A DNA stretch of 64,000 bases from Strigamia acuminata (Eukaryota > Arthropoda > Chilopoda > Geophilomorpha > Linotaeniidae): assembly GCA_949358305.1 (NCBI GenBank), contig OX442324.1, positions 2,593,501 through 2,657,500 on the forward strand, read 5' to 3'. Made by a program: the position numbers and the translations under genes. Every line of letters starts with the position of its first letter. Position 1 is the stretch's first letter. Positions 12,401-23,200 of this stretch are shown here, piece by piece. The notes beneath the pieces are model-generated. The model saw only the letters and a program-made list of their open reading frames with translations, did not search any database and was not told the DNA's origin.

Positions 12401-15400
12401 CGGTACCTGACAATTGCAATGCGCAATTATGTGACTTGGTGCGATTATTTATAAAAATCTAACGCAAAATCACAAACAATTTATTGATGGGATCAATTAG
12501 TGTTGTTGCTGCATCCCTGAAGGTCAGTCACAGTTTGAGAATCACTGGTGTATGCAATAAGTTGGAAGTCAATTAACTTAGTAGACCAGGTGTAACTTAA
12601 CGTAAACAGATGGAAATTCACCAAGTAATGTACAGTATATCTTGTGCTTGTAGCTGTTGCAACGGTTAGGCGCCTCCATACAATAATATTGTGAACTATC
12701 ATGTTTGAATTTTGTAACCAAGACATATCTATCCGAGAATTGGATAGATTCGGCATTAACAAGTTTGAGGCTTTTTGACAACTTGAACTTTATTTATTTG
12801 GCAACATGTGCTGCTGGATGAAAATAGCACTAATTTTTCTTGTTGGAATCTATTCAAACTGTTCCAAACCTCTAAGTGCAATATATCAGCAGATACTGTA
12901 TTTTACTGATTAAGAGTCACCCTCGAATAGTAGCCGCGGCTGAGACACCAAGAAGACAATAGCTGCATTCAAAAACTCTAAAACGTATGCAAAACTCGTT
13001 TTGTGTTTGTACGTGACGTCATTCCCATTGAATAACATCCCCATGTTAAACATTAAACAAATGTAACAAACGAAAAACCAAAATTGTAATTTCTGACAAA
13101 AATGGCAGTTTTGAATAAGAGCCGCGGCTCTTAATCTATGAAATACGGTATGTCCTATTTTTTGTAGTTGTAACAGGCTAGTATAAAAAAAGGTTACGTT
13201 AATTATTGCAAGTTATGAATCAAATCTAGCTTATCCAAGTAATTTTAGTTATTTTCTGTTTTAGAATATGTTTGTTCAATGAATTGATCAGCGAGTGATT
13301 GTTAAGAGAAAAAATGGTTTCTTCATCATTGGAGAGTTAGTTTGGCAGACATTTAGTACAGTGTAAAATGTTATTGTAGTGGTACTGAATCTCAATGGTT
13401 TTTTGTGTGTTTTAGTTGCATATATTAAAGATATCCCATATGGTCCAGACCATCTGAAGAGCTGTCTATCTTGGACAGAACTGCTGGGGCCCAAACCAAC
13501 CTTTGTCTAAACCAGCATTTCTCAAACTGTGGGTTTACAAGCCGATATTTAGGGGGTCGCAATAGCAATGTTCTTCCATCTTTCTAACTTTTAGAGGAGG
13601 TTGAATAACACGTTTAATCAAGTTTTTAGAATCGGATTTTAGAAATTTGGAATTGAATTCACCTAGTGGGAAATATAGGAAATCAAAACAGAAAAAGAAA
13701 ACATTTTTTGTTTATGAAATGACTTTCTGGCTAGTCAATAAGTATCACAGAAAAAATTGAATGCGCCTGGGAATCAATTGGGTTGCGGTAGATTGCCTTT
13801 CTACAAAGTGTGTCGTAATGTTAAAAAGTTTGAGAACCCCTGGTCTAAACAAAGGGAATTACTGTACATTCCTGACACTCAACCAGATATATTTTTGGCA
13901 ACCCAATGGACATCAAGTGCCGTATACTCTGGCTCACTACAAGATTGGCTTTCTCCCATTGGCCGAGCCATTTCAATTGTGTAGTGATCCAAAAAATAGA
14001 CGAAAACACCGGAATTGCAATCGATGTACAGACATTGTAATCTATTGCCTAGGTAATGGCAAAAAATTCAAAATTGTGTGCTTTCCAGACTAAGCAATCA
14101 ATAAACTGAACAAACATGTGTGTTGAATTAAAAACAGCATAAAACTGTATTTTATAAATGGGAAAAACATTTTATTATAAAATGCAATTAAAGTTTTATC
14201 ATTTTAATCATTATAATAATCACTAAATTGAAAAAAAAAACAAAAAAGAACTACTTTTCCTGGTGGTAGTACACAGTCTATAGTTAGGAGTAATGAGACT
14301 TGGCCAATAGGGGAAAGGCCAATCTTGTAGTGAGCCAGATTATAGTAGGGCTACCACCTAACATCAAAAGCAAAACCTCACAGCAAAACCTCAAAGCAAA
14401 ACCTTACAGCAAAACCCAAAACAAAACCCAAAACAAAGCTAAACCTCTCCCGACTGAACACATTGATGGAACCCAACCTACCGTTTGTCAGGAGCACACA
14501 GCTTATACTATATCCAGTGGCGGATTAATACCTTTTGTGGCCCCTAGGTACGGTCATCTTGGTAGGACCAGAAACAAAAAGTGCACTTTTGATTTGCAAA
14601 AATAAACTTTTTCTAAGTATAATTTTGGACCCAAAACTTAAATTTTCAGACAAAGAGGGAAAATGGACCATTTAAGCAAGGAATTTTTTTTGCTACAGTT
14701 TTACCTCACTTTAAGCGGCATGCCACTATAGTGCAGGTTTGACCAGACTATCGGTAAATCCCCTTTTTACCGGCATTTTAGCGGCATTCGTAAGTGAAAT
14801 TTCTAAAAGTTGATTATTTCAGTTACAGCGGGTGAAAAAGTAATTTCTGACATTATTAAAATAAGGATTGAAAGTCAGGGGTCCCTAAACTTGTGGGCCC
14901 CTAGGCATGTGCCTAATCTGCCTTGTTGGCAGGGGTCGACAAATACCAGGTGCCTGGCACCTAGATTTTCAAAAATTCAAAATCTAATCGACGCATATAA
15001 TTCTGATATGCATTTAAGTTAGTATCTCTTAAAAAATGTTGTATTAATTAATAAATTCTGTGTAGTTTGATTGATGGTTTGAATTGTTTTTAGTTTTGTC
15101 GACCCCTGCATGGGAAATTCGCCACTGACCATATGTTTTGTTTGTAAATCATTAATAGGTTTTCGGCTTTCACCAAGTGTAAGGACCGAAGTATTAGGCC
15201 GTAGCCCTTATTTTGGACAAGCACAGAGAGTGCCGGCTCTTAGAGTTCGCAAAACCACAATGAATTCCTTCCACACAAATGCAACTACATGTGAATTGGG
15301 AATGCAGCAGAACTGGGAGGTGGTGAGAAGTACAAGTTTGCACAACCAAGATGTTTGTCTTGATAACAGTGAGACTGAAGTAATTTATTGTGTCAACATG

Positions 15401-18400
15401 GAAGCCAGGAAGCAGCAAGAAACAATGTCAAGTAGTAGCACCAGTTTAGGAACTAATTCACTAGTTAATGAAGAATTGGGCAAAATAAATTCATCATCAA
15501 CTAAATACACGCAACTGGTGGAGAAATTGAATGAATTCGAGGCGGATCAGCAATGCGAAGACAGTTTTCCAACGGCGAGTTTAGAAAGGCTACATTCAAC
15601 GCCATTTAGAATCCCGGATGCAGAATCAACAGAAAATGAAGACGCTGCGACTATTGAACATAATCCTATTTTTATTTCTGCATTTAAGGAGCACGCAGCA
15701 GATACAAACTCAAGGAGTCCACAGCATTGTGATGATGTGTCGGTTATTAGAACTTTAGTATCTTCAATGGTGGATTATGTTTTGAAATGTGAATGTGGGG
15801 AAGGCCAATGGCTGCCGCTGGATCTTATGGTGACTTTAGCCGATCCTGAAGTTTCTGCAGTGTCCAGCGAAAGCAAACCTATTCAAAAATCTAAGTTATC
15901 TACAATGACAATGAACAAAAGAAAAAAGTCCTTTCCTGTGAGAAAGCGAAGTCCGTATTTCGCGAATAAAAATACAATTTCAGCACTTCCGCGGCCGAAA
16001 AATGTCAAGTGGACACCTCCAAAGTCACCTTATAGATTAATACAGGAGAGTTTGTATCATGATCCTTGGAAACTACTGATAGCAACGATATTTTTAAACA
16101 AGACTTCAGGTAGTAAACATCTACCCTGAGATCATAAAACGTGCCGATATGAAATCTTACAGTTTCTATAAATTTGCACAAATTTTAGAAATAATTTTTA
16201 GAATTCCAAATTCCAAACCAAATTCCGACATAATTATTCATCCGAACATTTTTAATTGAAAAATAAATAAATAAAAACCTTTTCACTTATACCGGTATGT
16301 TTTACTTTATACCGTGCCATCATGCTATGTAACTGAAATTTTCAAAAATTGGTAATGCTTTAAGAGGCAGTTTGGTGTACAGCCTTGGACATAAAGAACG
16401 TCCAAGTCCAGCTTGAAGCTCACCTGCAGAATGAGTGTTTTTGGCTGTATCCATGAGGTAGTGCAAAAACTCTGATATGATGTGACAAATTGATGATGTC
16501 ACACCGGCATGCCACTTCACATGGGGTAATACGGTATTGATTTGTCCTCCTAACCCTAATTAAAGAGGTAATGCTACCTCAAAATTACATATTGAAAAAC
16601 TCATTCTGGCCTGGATGCTCCCAATCTTGCAGCATCTGTGGTTCTTGCAGTGCCAGGCTTACCATAAAGCTAAGGCTACAGCTTGGGGTCTTTCTGTTCC
16701 ATAAGGCTTTAAAATTTTTTTTGCAGTTATTTGGCATGCCATTTTAAAAGCGACATTATACAAGGTGGGCCAAAAGTCACGAAGTGACCTAAAGTCGTAA
16801 TAACTTTTTTTTAAATAAATTTTTTAAAATTTTTTTAAAACTATTTTGTAAAGAAAACTTAGGAGACCAAACAGCGAACACAAATTGGGAATTCTGACCC
16901 TACGAGCATATCAATGATTAGACGTTTGATTGTTGGATGTTGGGTCAGAATTATTGATCCTCGGGTTTGTTAGTAAAATTTAACTATTTTGTTCTCTGTT
17001 TGTTCGTGAATTTTTCCATGATTAATCTCCAAAGTCTTCATAACAAAATAATTAAAGAAAAATATAAAAATGAATTAATTTAAAAAAGTTATTAAGACTT
17101 CACAGCAGTTCGTGACTTTTGGCTCATCCTGTAGTAGTTAATGTACCTTATATCTTCCAATAGCGCCCCCATGCGCTGTTTGCAAAAAAAAATTTTACCT
17201 CGTGCGCAATCGGAGACCCGCGCGGTATTGGAAGCCGCGGGTTATTTAAACCCAGCATCGGCCAATTGGTCAATGCTGGGTTTTTTGAACGTATCTACAA
17301 CGAAAAATACCAAAAAAGTGTGACAAATGAAACGTTTTCCATACGTTTCGGTAATTTTCTGCCGAAACGTATGCAAAACGTTTCATTTGTCATCCTTTTT
17401 TGGCACATTTCGGGCCTCCAATTGTGCACCCGCCCGCAGTTCGAGGCCCGCGCGTTATTGGCAAAAAAAACTTTGCCCCGCGCGCAATTCGAGGCTCGCG
17501 GACAATTGGAAGAAATACGGTAATTCAAATATTTAATTATATTATGTGTATAGTATATTACTGTATTAATATATTATATAGAAAAAAGATGTTAAGTGTA
17601 CATACTTATTTCAATTATATCTTATTTTATAAGTTGATTTTTTGACAAATGGAAGGGGCCGCATTCATGTTTCTACTCAGGGCCTTGGAAGTGGTTAGTC
17701 TGGCGCTGCTGATTTTGGGCAGTTCTATAAGTCACCGTTTGAAAAAGTTGTGTGCGGTTTTTGATTGTGCATTTGGCAAAAACGGCACGATTATGATCTT
17801 GGGGTATTTTCCTATTGTATTTGTAATTGTTTGTAATGGTATCCTTTTTTTGCACAGCAAAGTCAGCCATTCCTGTAATATGGCAGTTTTTCGAAAAGTG
17901 GTCAACACCCGAAGAAGCACGAGCTGCTGATTGCACAAGTTTATCTGAACTTATCAAACCACTTGGACTGTATGAAAAAAGGGCTAAAATTATAATCAAG
18001 TTTTCGGAAGAATATCTTACGAAAGATTGGAAGTACCCAATAGAACTGCATGGAATTGGGAAATATGGAAATGACTCGTACAAAATATTTTGTATTAATG
18101 AATGGAAACAAGTCAGTATTTACAAGTATATTTACAATGTTTTAGCTCATAACCACTCTGTTAGATTAATAGAGATTGCTTTGGTTTTCGCTTTGGCTAT
18201 TGAGGGTTTGCTGTCTGTGAATTGGTGGGAACCTGGGTAACAGTGGAAAATGCACTTGAATTTCTACAAATTCAGACTGCTTTTTTTCAGCCGTATTTAA
18301 AGTTGATGGGTATTGGTAATCCTAGTAACAAGAGGGTTTAATTTTTATAATTTACAATAAGGGGTTTCATAAATGATGCACTGAAGGCGCTGACCTGATT

Positions 18401-19505
18401 ATTCCAATAATCACGATCGCTGTATTATTGAAGACCCACGCTAGGTGGTGCCAGGTCCAATTGATTATACTACTGTCACATGACTTTCGGTTATAATGGC
18501 TGCCATGTTTTAAGCATGAAAAGCTCTTTTTTCAGTGATTATAAATAAGCGCTGAAACGCTGAAGCGATTATTCATGTGATTGGCCCACGCAAGTCACAT
18601 GATAATCGCTTCAGCAGAATAATCATCATAATCGCTTTAGCGCATCATTTATGAAACCCCCTAATGAATCTAAATGTTATTTGTGTGCTTATTGGCACAG
18701 ATTTTTAGTCACCGGTGTAAAACCACGAATTCATAGGTAGTGATTTATACTTCCTTTCCGCAAACTAAAATTTTCGATGTACATCCAATTCTGTTTTTAC
18801 ACGGTTTTGATTTAACACGGTATTCTGTGTTTACACGATTTATTTTGATTTAACATGGTTTTTTATAAAGATTCTTAAAAAGTAAACACCTACAACACTT
18901 ACAGCACAACTTTTTAATGCAGCCAGTGTACTTTTAAAGGCTTTTATTTAACTTGACTTGAACGTTTGTGTGTTTCAACGTCTGGTCACGTGACCTGTAA
19001 TGTAATTTCTCAACTTCCGGTACTTCCGGTTTGTGTAATTTTTTAGAACCGCAGCGCCATCTGGTGGAACCCGTGTCCTTTTTTTTTTTTTTTTTTTTTA
19101 CATGTTTTTTTTTTATCCGCATCTACTGTGTAAAAACAGAATTGGATGTATTTCATTTGGTAAACACTAGGTGCCTATTGAATTGAATGCACCTAATGTT
19201 TGAAAAATGATATACCGTCTTTCTTTGGTTTTAAGACGCACTTTTTTCCCTATACAAACATCTCTAAAAACGGGGTGCGTCTTAGAATCGCCGATGCTTC
19301 TATGAAAGCTGTTTTTTGTTGGTAGTCCTGAAATTAGTGTGCGTCTTACAATCTAAGAACATAGTGTTATGAACATGTATATGCTGTATTAATGTTTGCT
19401 ATTGCTGATTGAATATTTATTTTGCAGGTGAAACCAGATGATGGGAAACTAATAAAATATCATCAATGGCTGTGGCAAAACTGCGATCGGTTAGGATTGA
19501 AATGA
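9430..19505 (+). CDS. MBD4: MBD4, methyl-CpG-binding thymine/uracil DNA glycosylase
   Basis: Seven exons: 9430-9456, 9595-9936, 10002-10129, 10586-10983, 15159-16109, 17858-18111, 19428-19505, all in phase, giving 725 residues (human MBD4 has 580). MBD4 removes T or U from G mismatches arising by deamination of 5-methyl-CpG. A Lys/Glu-rich N-terminus is followed by a methyl-CpG-binding domain at about residues 132-195 ([17 protein letters not shown] ... [13 protein letters not shown]). A long low-complexity linker contains RSPYF twice. The C-terminal HhH-GPD glycosylase fold starts near residue 585 ([48 protein letters not shown]). The aspartate in PDDGKL (residue 705) aligns with the catalytic Asp of the family. 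The short first exon (MADFETQSQ) is the least certain. Introns 4 and 5 hold most of the transposon relics of this region. Confidence 0.92.
11374..11578. repeat. MITE, second copy of the 3,846-4,056 family
   Basis: 205 bp with ends ACAGTCTGC and GCAGACTGT and the same subterminal inverted TTGATGCCAAA / TTTGGCATGAA motif. It lies in MBD4 intron 4. This copy has the better-preserved termini. Confidence 0.65.
12035..12120. repeat. Dispersed ~100-bp repeat (one of at least five copies)
   Basis: Contains a CTACTTTT block, GGGCCAATAGGAA and a GTGAGCCTGAGTATAG tail. The same blocks recur near 13,890-14,060 (reverse orientation), 14,250-14,340, 44,230-44,400 and 46,320-46,420. It may be a short SINE or a decayed MITE. 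I see no clear pol III box or poly(A) tail, so the class is open. Confidence 0.45.
12306..12547. repeat. hAT-like MITE
   Basis: 242 bp running from CAGTGGTTCCCAAACTTTTT to the inverse CAGTTTGAGAATCACTG. The CAGnGGTTCnCAAAC terminus is typical of Charlie-type hAT relics. The flanking 8 bp do not match, so the target duplication has decayed. Lies in MBD4 intron 4. Confidence 0.65.
12893..13151. repeat. MITE with GATTAAGAG termini and SacII-like palindrome
   Basis: 259 bp. The left end ATACTGTATTTTACTGATTAAGAG is mirrored on the right by CTCTTAATC followed by GAAATACGGTAT; the subterminal block is AGCCGCGGCT. A 5'-truncated second copy lies at about 20,756-20,864. A palindromic CRE (TGACGTCA, 13,013-13,020) is inside this copy. 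Confidence 0.65.
13513..13842. repeat. hAT MITE with perfect 8-bp target duplication
   Basis: 330 bp from CAGCATTTCTCAAACTGTG to GTTTGAGAACCCCTG, flanked on both sides by GTCTAAAC (13,505-13,512 and 13,843-13,850). The 8-bp duplication and CAG start are diagnostic of the hAT superfamily. No transposase remains. Confidence 0.9.
13890..14060. repeat. Dispersed repeat copy (reverse orientation)
   Basis: Read on the minus strand this matches the copy near 44,230-44,400: CCTAGGCAAT, GTCTGTACAT and GGATCACTACAC blocks, then GGCCAATGGGAG. A related block with GGCCAATAGGGGAAAGGCC follows at 14,250-14,340. Lies in MBD4 intron 4. Confidence 0.5.
14515..15127. repeat. hAT-like element with a second element nested at 14,930-15,108
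   Basis: Outer ends CAGTGGCGGATT and AATTCGCCACTG. Flanking octamers ACTATATC and ACCATATG share six of eight bases and may be a decayed target duplication. Inside, a 179-bp block is bounded by CAGGGGTCGACAAA and TTTTGTCGACCCCTG. The outer right end lies only 31 bp before the acceptor of MBD4 exon 5, so the element borders that exon's splice signals. Confidence 0.6.
16762..17134. repeat. mariner-like MITE
   Basis: About 370 bp with ends AGGTGGGCCAAAAGTCACGAA and its inverse TTCGTGACTTTTGGCTCATCCT. The subterminal TTATTAAGACTT / AAGTCGTAATAA blocks are also inverted. CCAAAAGTCACG is typical of mariner-derived termini. It lies in MBD4 intron 5. Confidence 0.6.
17146..17523. repeat. GC-rich repeat with a strong internal palindrome
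   Basis: About 380 bp much richer in CG than its surroundings (CGCGCGGTATTGG, GCCCGCGCGTTATTGG). It is bounded by CTTCCAATAG and CAATTGGAAG. At its centre, GACAAATGAAACGTTTTCC is repeated in inverse form about 30 bp away, which would form a hairpin. Long antisense frames across it are not genes. Lies in MBD4 intron 5. Confidence 0.5.
18361..18661. repeat. PIF/Harbinger-like MITE
   Basis: About 301 bp with ends GGGGTTTCATAAATGATGC and its inverse, flanked by TAA on both sides (18,358-18,360 and 18,662-18,664), the 3-bp duplication of PIF/Harbinger elements. Internal AATCGCTT blocks are also inverted. Lies in MBD4 intron 6. Confidence 0.7.
18782..19148. repeat. Tc1/pogo-like MITE with TA duplication
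   Basis: 367 bp running from CATCCAATTCTGTTTTTACAC to its exact inverse, flanked by TA on both sides. Repeated ACACGG / TTAACACGGT blocks follow the left end. It lies in MBD4 intron 6, about 280 bp before the last exon. Confidence 0.8.
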
Positions 19506-20277
19506 ATGTAACTATATTTTTTAATGAAATGTTTATTTAACTGTTATGTTAATGTAAAAAATATTTTAGATTTATTGCTTAGTAGGTAAATTAAGGGTAT
19601 TTTCTGAAAAAAAATTGTAAAAAAAAAAAATATTGGAACTTGTTGAGCTTGAAAGAATGATACCGGTGAATTGCAATGAAGTAGTATAATTTTTAAACAG
19701 AGAAAATAGTTTTTATAAGTGATTTCAAAGAAAATATTTTTTGTACGAAGCGTCGAAATTGATGTACGAGATGTTAATGGCTGCAACTTATTTTATTTTC
19801 AAGTTATCATGTATTAAATAGCTAACTTAACAGTTCAACTTTTATGCTGGCTTATACAGTACTATAACAAAAAAAAATGTATCCATCATGTCCAATAAAG
19901 TCACACACCAAATGAATTACTTACTTTTGATCGAATTGTGAACAGTATGCGAACAAGTTCTGTTTAAAGAACGTGTTTGCAGGCTGAATTGTGTTCATAA
20001 GTCCAGCAAAGGTGTACAAGATGGAAAATTGAAGAAAACATTTTTAATCTTGGGTTCACTCAAGCAAATTGCATCTTCTGTGTAGTTTATAGTTTATATT
20101 ATGGTATGATAATAGAATTTATTATACTACACTACAAGAAGCAAGAACAATTTTTAAAAAGAATACTCAAATTTTAAGATTTTTATTTTCAAAATTATTC
20201 TCATTTGAAATTGAATCAAACCTAACAACAATTTCATATCACATTAATAGCAACTTCAAAGGTTTTTATTGTACAAA
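19506..20277. other. Tail-to-tail intergenic region, MBD4 / unnamed secreted protein gene
   Basis: 772 bp, AT-rich, with AATAAA near 19,896 usable by MBD4 and several candidates on the other strand for its neighbour. Bases 19,965-20,030 are the second copy of the repeat at 1,175-1,245. No gene seen. Confidence 0.5.
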
Positions 20278-23200
20278 TTATGGAATTTTAGTTTTAGGGA
20301 CACACTCAGGCCATTCACTTGACCACTGTCCAGATGGAAGACATCTTATTTTGTTGTTATTATTCCCACTGCTAGCACTGTCATCAGTATCATCAGAGTC
20401 GGTGGTTGGCCAAACTAATTTGTTATTAAGTTCAATACACTGCAACTGCAATTCAGAATTCATATTCCTGTGCATCTTCCCAACTGATCTCATTTTGTTT
20501 CCTGGTGGTAGGGCTGGGCATGAAACATCTGAAAAGAATTTTTCACTTATTATATTTATTTCATATATTGTATAAATTCTACAGTTTTAGCAGAAACATA
20601 GTTACAACAATAAATCATAACCATTGGCCTTTCGATCAGACGGTCATCTTCAACGATTATAAAACTACTGTAACCCACCAATCTATACCAAATATTAGGT
20701 TTTCCTAAAACCTGAAGTAGTTTGACCACTGAAGAAGATCGTTTGATCAAAAGGCTTTGCAAACATTAGACAAATGTAACAAACAAAAACCCGAAATCGT
20801 AATTGTTGACAAAAATGGCAGTTTTGAATAAGAGCCGCGGCTCTTAATCGATAAAATACGGTATTTGAGGTTTTAATTTTGGTGAAACCCTGTATTAAAT
20901 GCAATGTGTATTTTACAAAGAATGTGCACAAAGTTGAGTGTTCACTGGCACTGAGATTGCTATGTTTTGTGTTCTTTAAATCTGCCCTTAGACTTAACTT
21001 GAATGGATTCCAGGGTAATTAAGATAAGCAAGCCACTCTTAAGTTCTATCACAGTGCAGAAATTTATTGAGGTGGGATAGTGTTACTACTCTTAAGTTGA
21101 AGTCATAACTCACCAACTTAGGATTTTAGTTTACAAATAAACCAAATTGATGGCACTCATTTGGGAATATTGTTTTCTTAATGGTCAAAAAGGAAAAGTT
21201 GTTTTTTGAACTCAAGTTGGGGGGTTTGGATTCAAATTAACATGTGCAAAGATTACAGGAAAAAGAAAATCTTTTTCACATTAAACTGTTGAACTAACTT
21301 GTAAAAGCACAAAATAAAAAATAACTATTTGCTTAAAACTTTTGGTAGTTAAAGTGGTCAAATGAAAAATATACTCTGATCAACTACAAAGTGGGCCAAT
21401 TACCCCATGTCTATGATGTCGTATGTGGCACACTGAAACCACTTTTCTACATAATTACCCAACTTTTAGAAACTCTTTTGTTCACACTTGTTCTGGTTTT
21501 CTACATCAACAACTCCTACCCCACAATCTGCGGGGTTTCTTATGTGAATATCATAAAAGTGAGGAATCTTACTTTGAATGAATGGTATATGCCGCAGATT
21601 GTGGTAGATATGGTAGACAAAAAAAATTCTTACGTTCAACCAGTAAATGAACAGTATGGCTGTCTCCTAGTTTGTTTGTACATGTATAGGCACCGCTGTC
21701 GGTATCTTTTGCATTAGCTATTGCCATTTCATACCTAGAAAAGAAGTTAAACATTAGGTTGCAGCATTTGCTTTAGCTTTTACCAGTGTTGTATCGAACG
21801 CGAAATAGTTTGCGTTTGTGAACTAAGTTTGTTAAAATTGCCAATTTAAAAAATAAAATTTGGAAAAGTGAACTGAACTATTGGTTGAAGTTCGTGAACT
21901 TGAACTTAGTTCACTTTGAAAAAAATTGTAGTGAACGTGAACGCGAACTTGAACTAGTTCAGCATTTGGTGAACGAGATACAACACTGGCTTTTACAAAC
22001 ACACTAACCTGGTTTTGTCGTCATTCCATTTGCCACTTAGCAATGCCTGCTGATGAGATGAACTGCGCCGTACCGATAATTCAATTTTGTTTAGCGAATA
22101 AACAAAAAGACAGGCTAAATAGACATTTGAACCTGGCCTTATTAGATAGGTTCCATTTGGCAAGATACCAGTTGAATCAGAGTCTGGTTTTGGTTCAATT
22201 ATAATTGCCGGTGCAGCTTCTCTGTCCACTCTATTCTCTTTAAATAGAAAAAAAAAACTATTACTGCTAGGTGTTAAAACTGTAATTCATTATCATTTAA
22301 TTGTTGCATTTTCACTGTATTACCATACCGATTTTCTGGTATACATTTCTTTTTGGAGGTGATTTAGTTTAACCTTTCTTCAATCTACATAGCAGTGGCA
22401 AATTTAAGGTATGCGCGCAGTCCTTTTTTGGGTCCTATTTGGTCATCTAAATAAGTTCTCAAACTGCTCACCGAAATTGACGTTATCACAATTATACCCC
22501 AAATATTATCTAAACTGTGGCAGATACGTATATGGCAATTAGCCGGCTGAATAGGAAGTTGGGTATGGCGAATCCAATGCGACAGGTTTTGTCACTGGAG
22601 CAGTTACAACAATGTTGTTCAGTCGTGGACAAAAAAAACTTCCTTTCAGTTTAGCTGTTTTAAGTTTAAGGTGCTCACAAAAATATTATCACGGTGTTAA
22701 AATTTACCCAATTGTTGTGTTGGCAATGATAATGACGAGGAATTACAATGAAATCATGTTTATTGTTAAATAATATTTCTATTTACACTGCTACGCAGTA
22801 ATATTTTACTGAAATATTGAAATTTCTGGCATTTTGACTTTTTTACTTGCACAAAATTATTATCACTCCTTATGAAAATTGCAGATTTATACATTTTCAA
22901 TACCCTGTGATACCTCCCTTATGTTCAATTAGTCTATAAATTCAATCTTTCATCCCATCAATTAGTTTTGGAAGAACCATTTGATCAATTTCACCCCACC
23001 AATGTTGCCTTGAATACATGGATTGGAGCATTACCTGTTGAAAGATGGCCTTTTGTCCAGGAATTCTTATCATCCAGGGCTTTAAATGGGAAGTAAACAC
23101 ATCTTAATACTTATCAGAATACATCCTACCAGAAATAAAGGCAAGGGTGGTCTTTCTCTTACAGCGGAATGCACTCCAAAACTTAACATTTCCACCACCT

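Noticed and set aside
17266-17528. Overlapping frames on both strands rich in CARG/ASNCAR peptides
   Set aside because: They come from the GC-rich palindromic repeat; the two strands give similar peptides because of the inverted structure.
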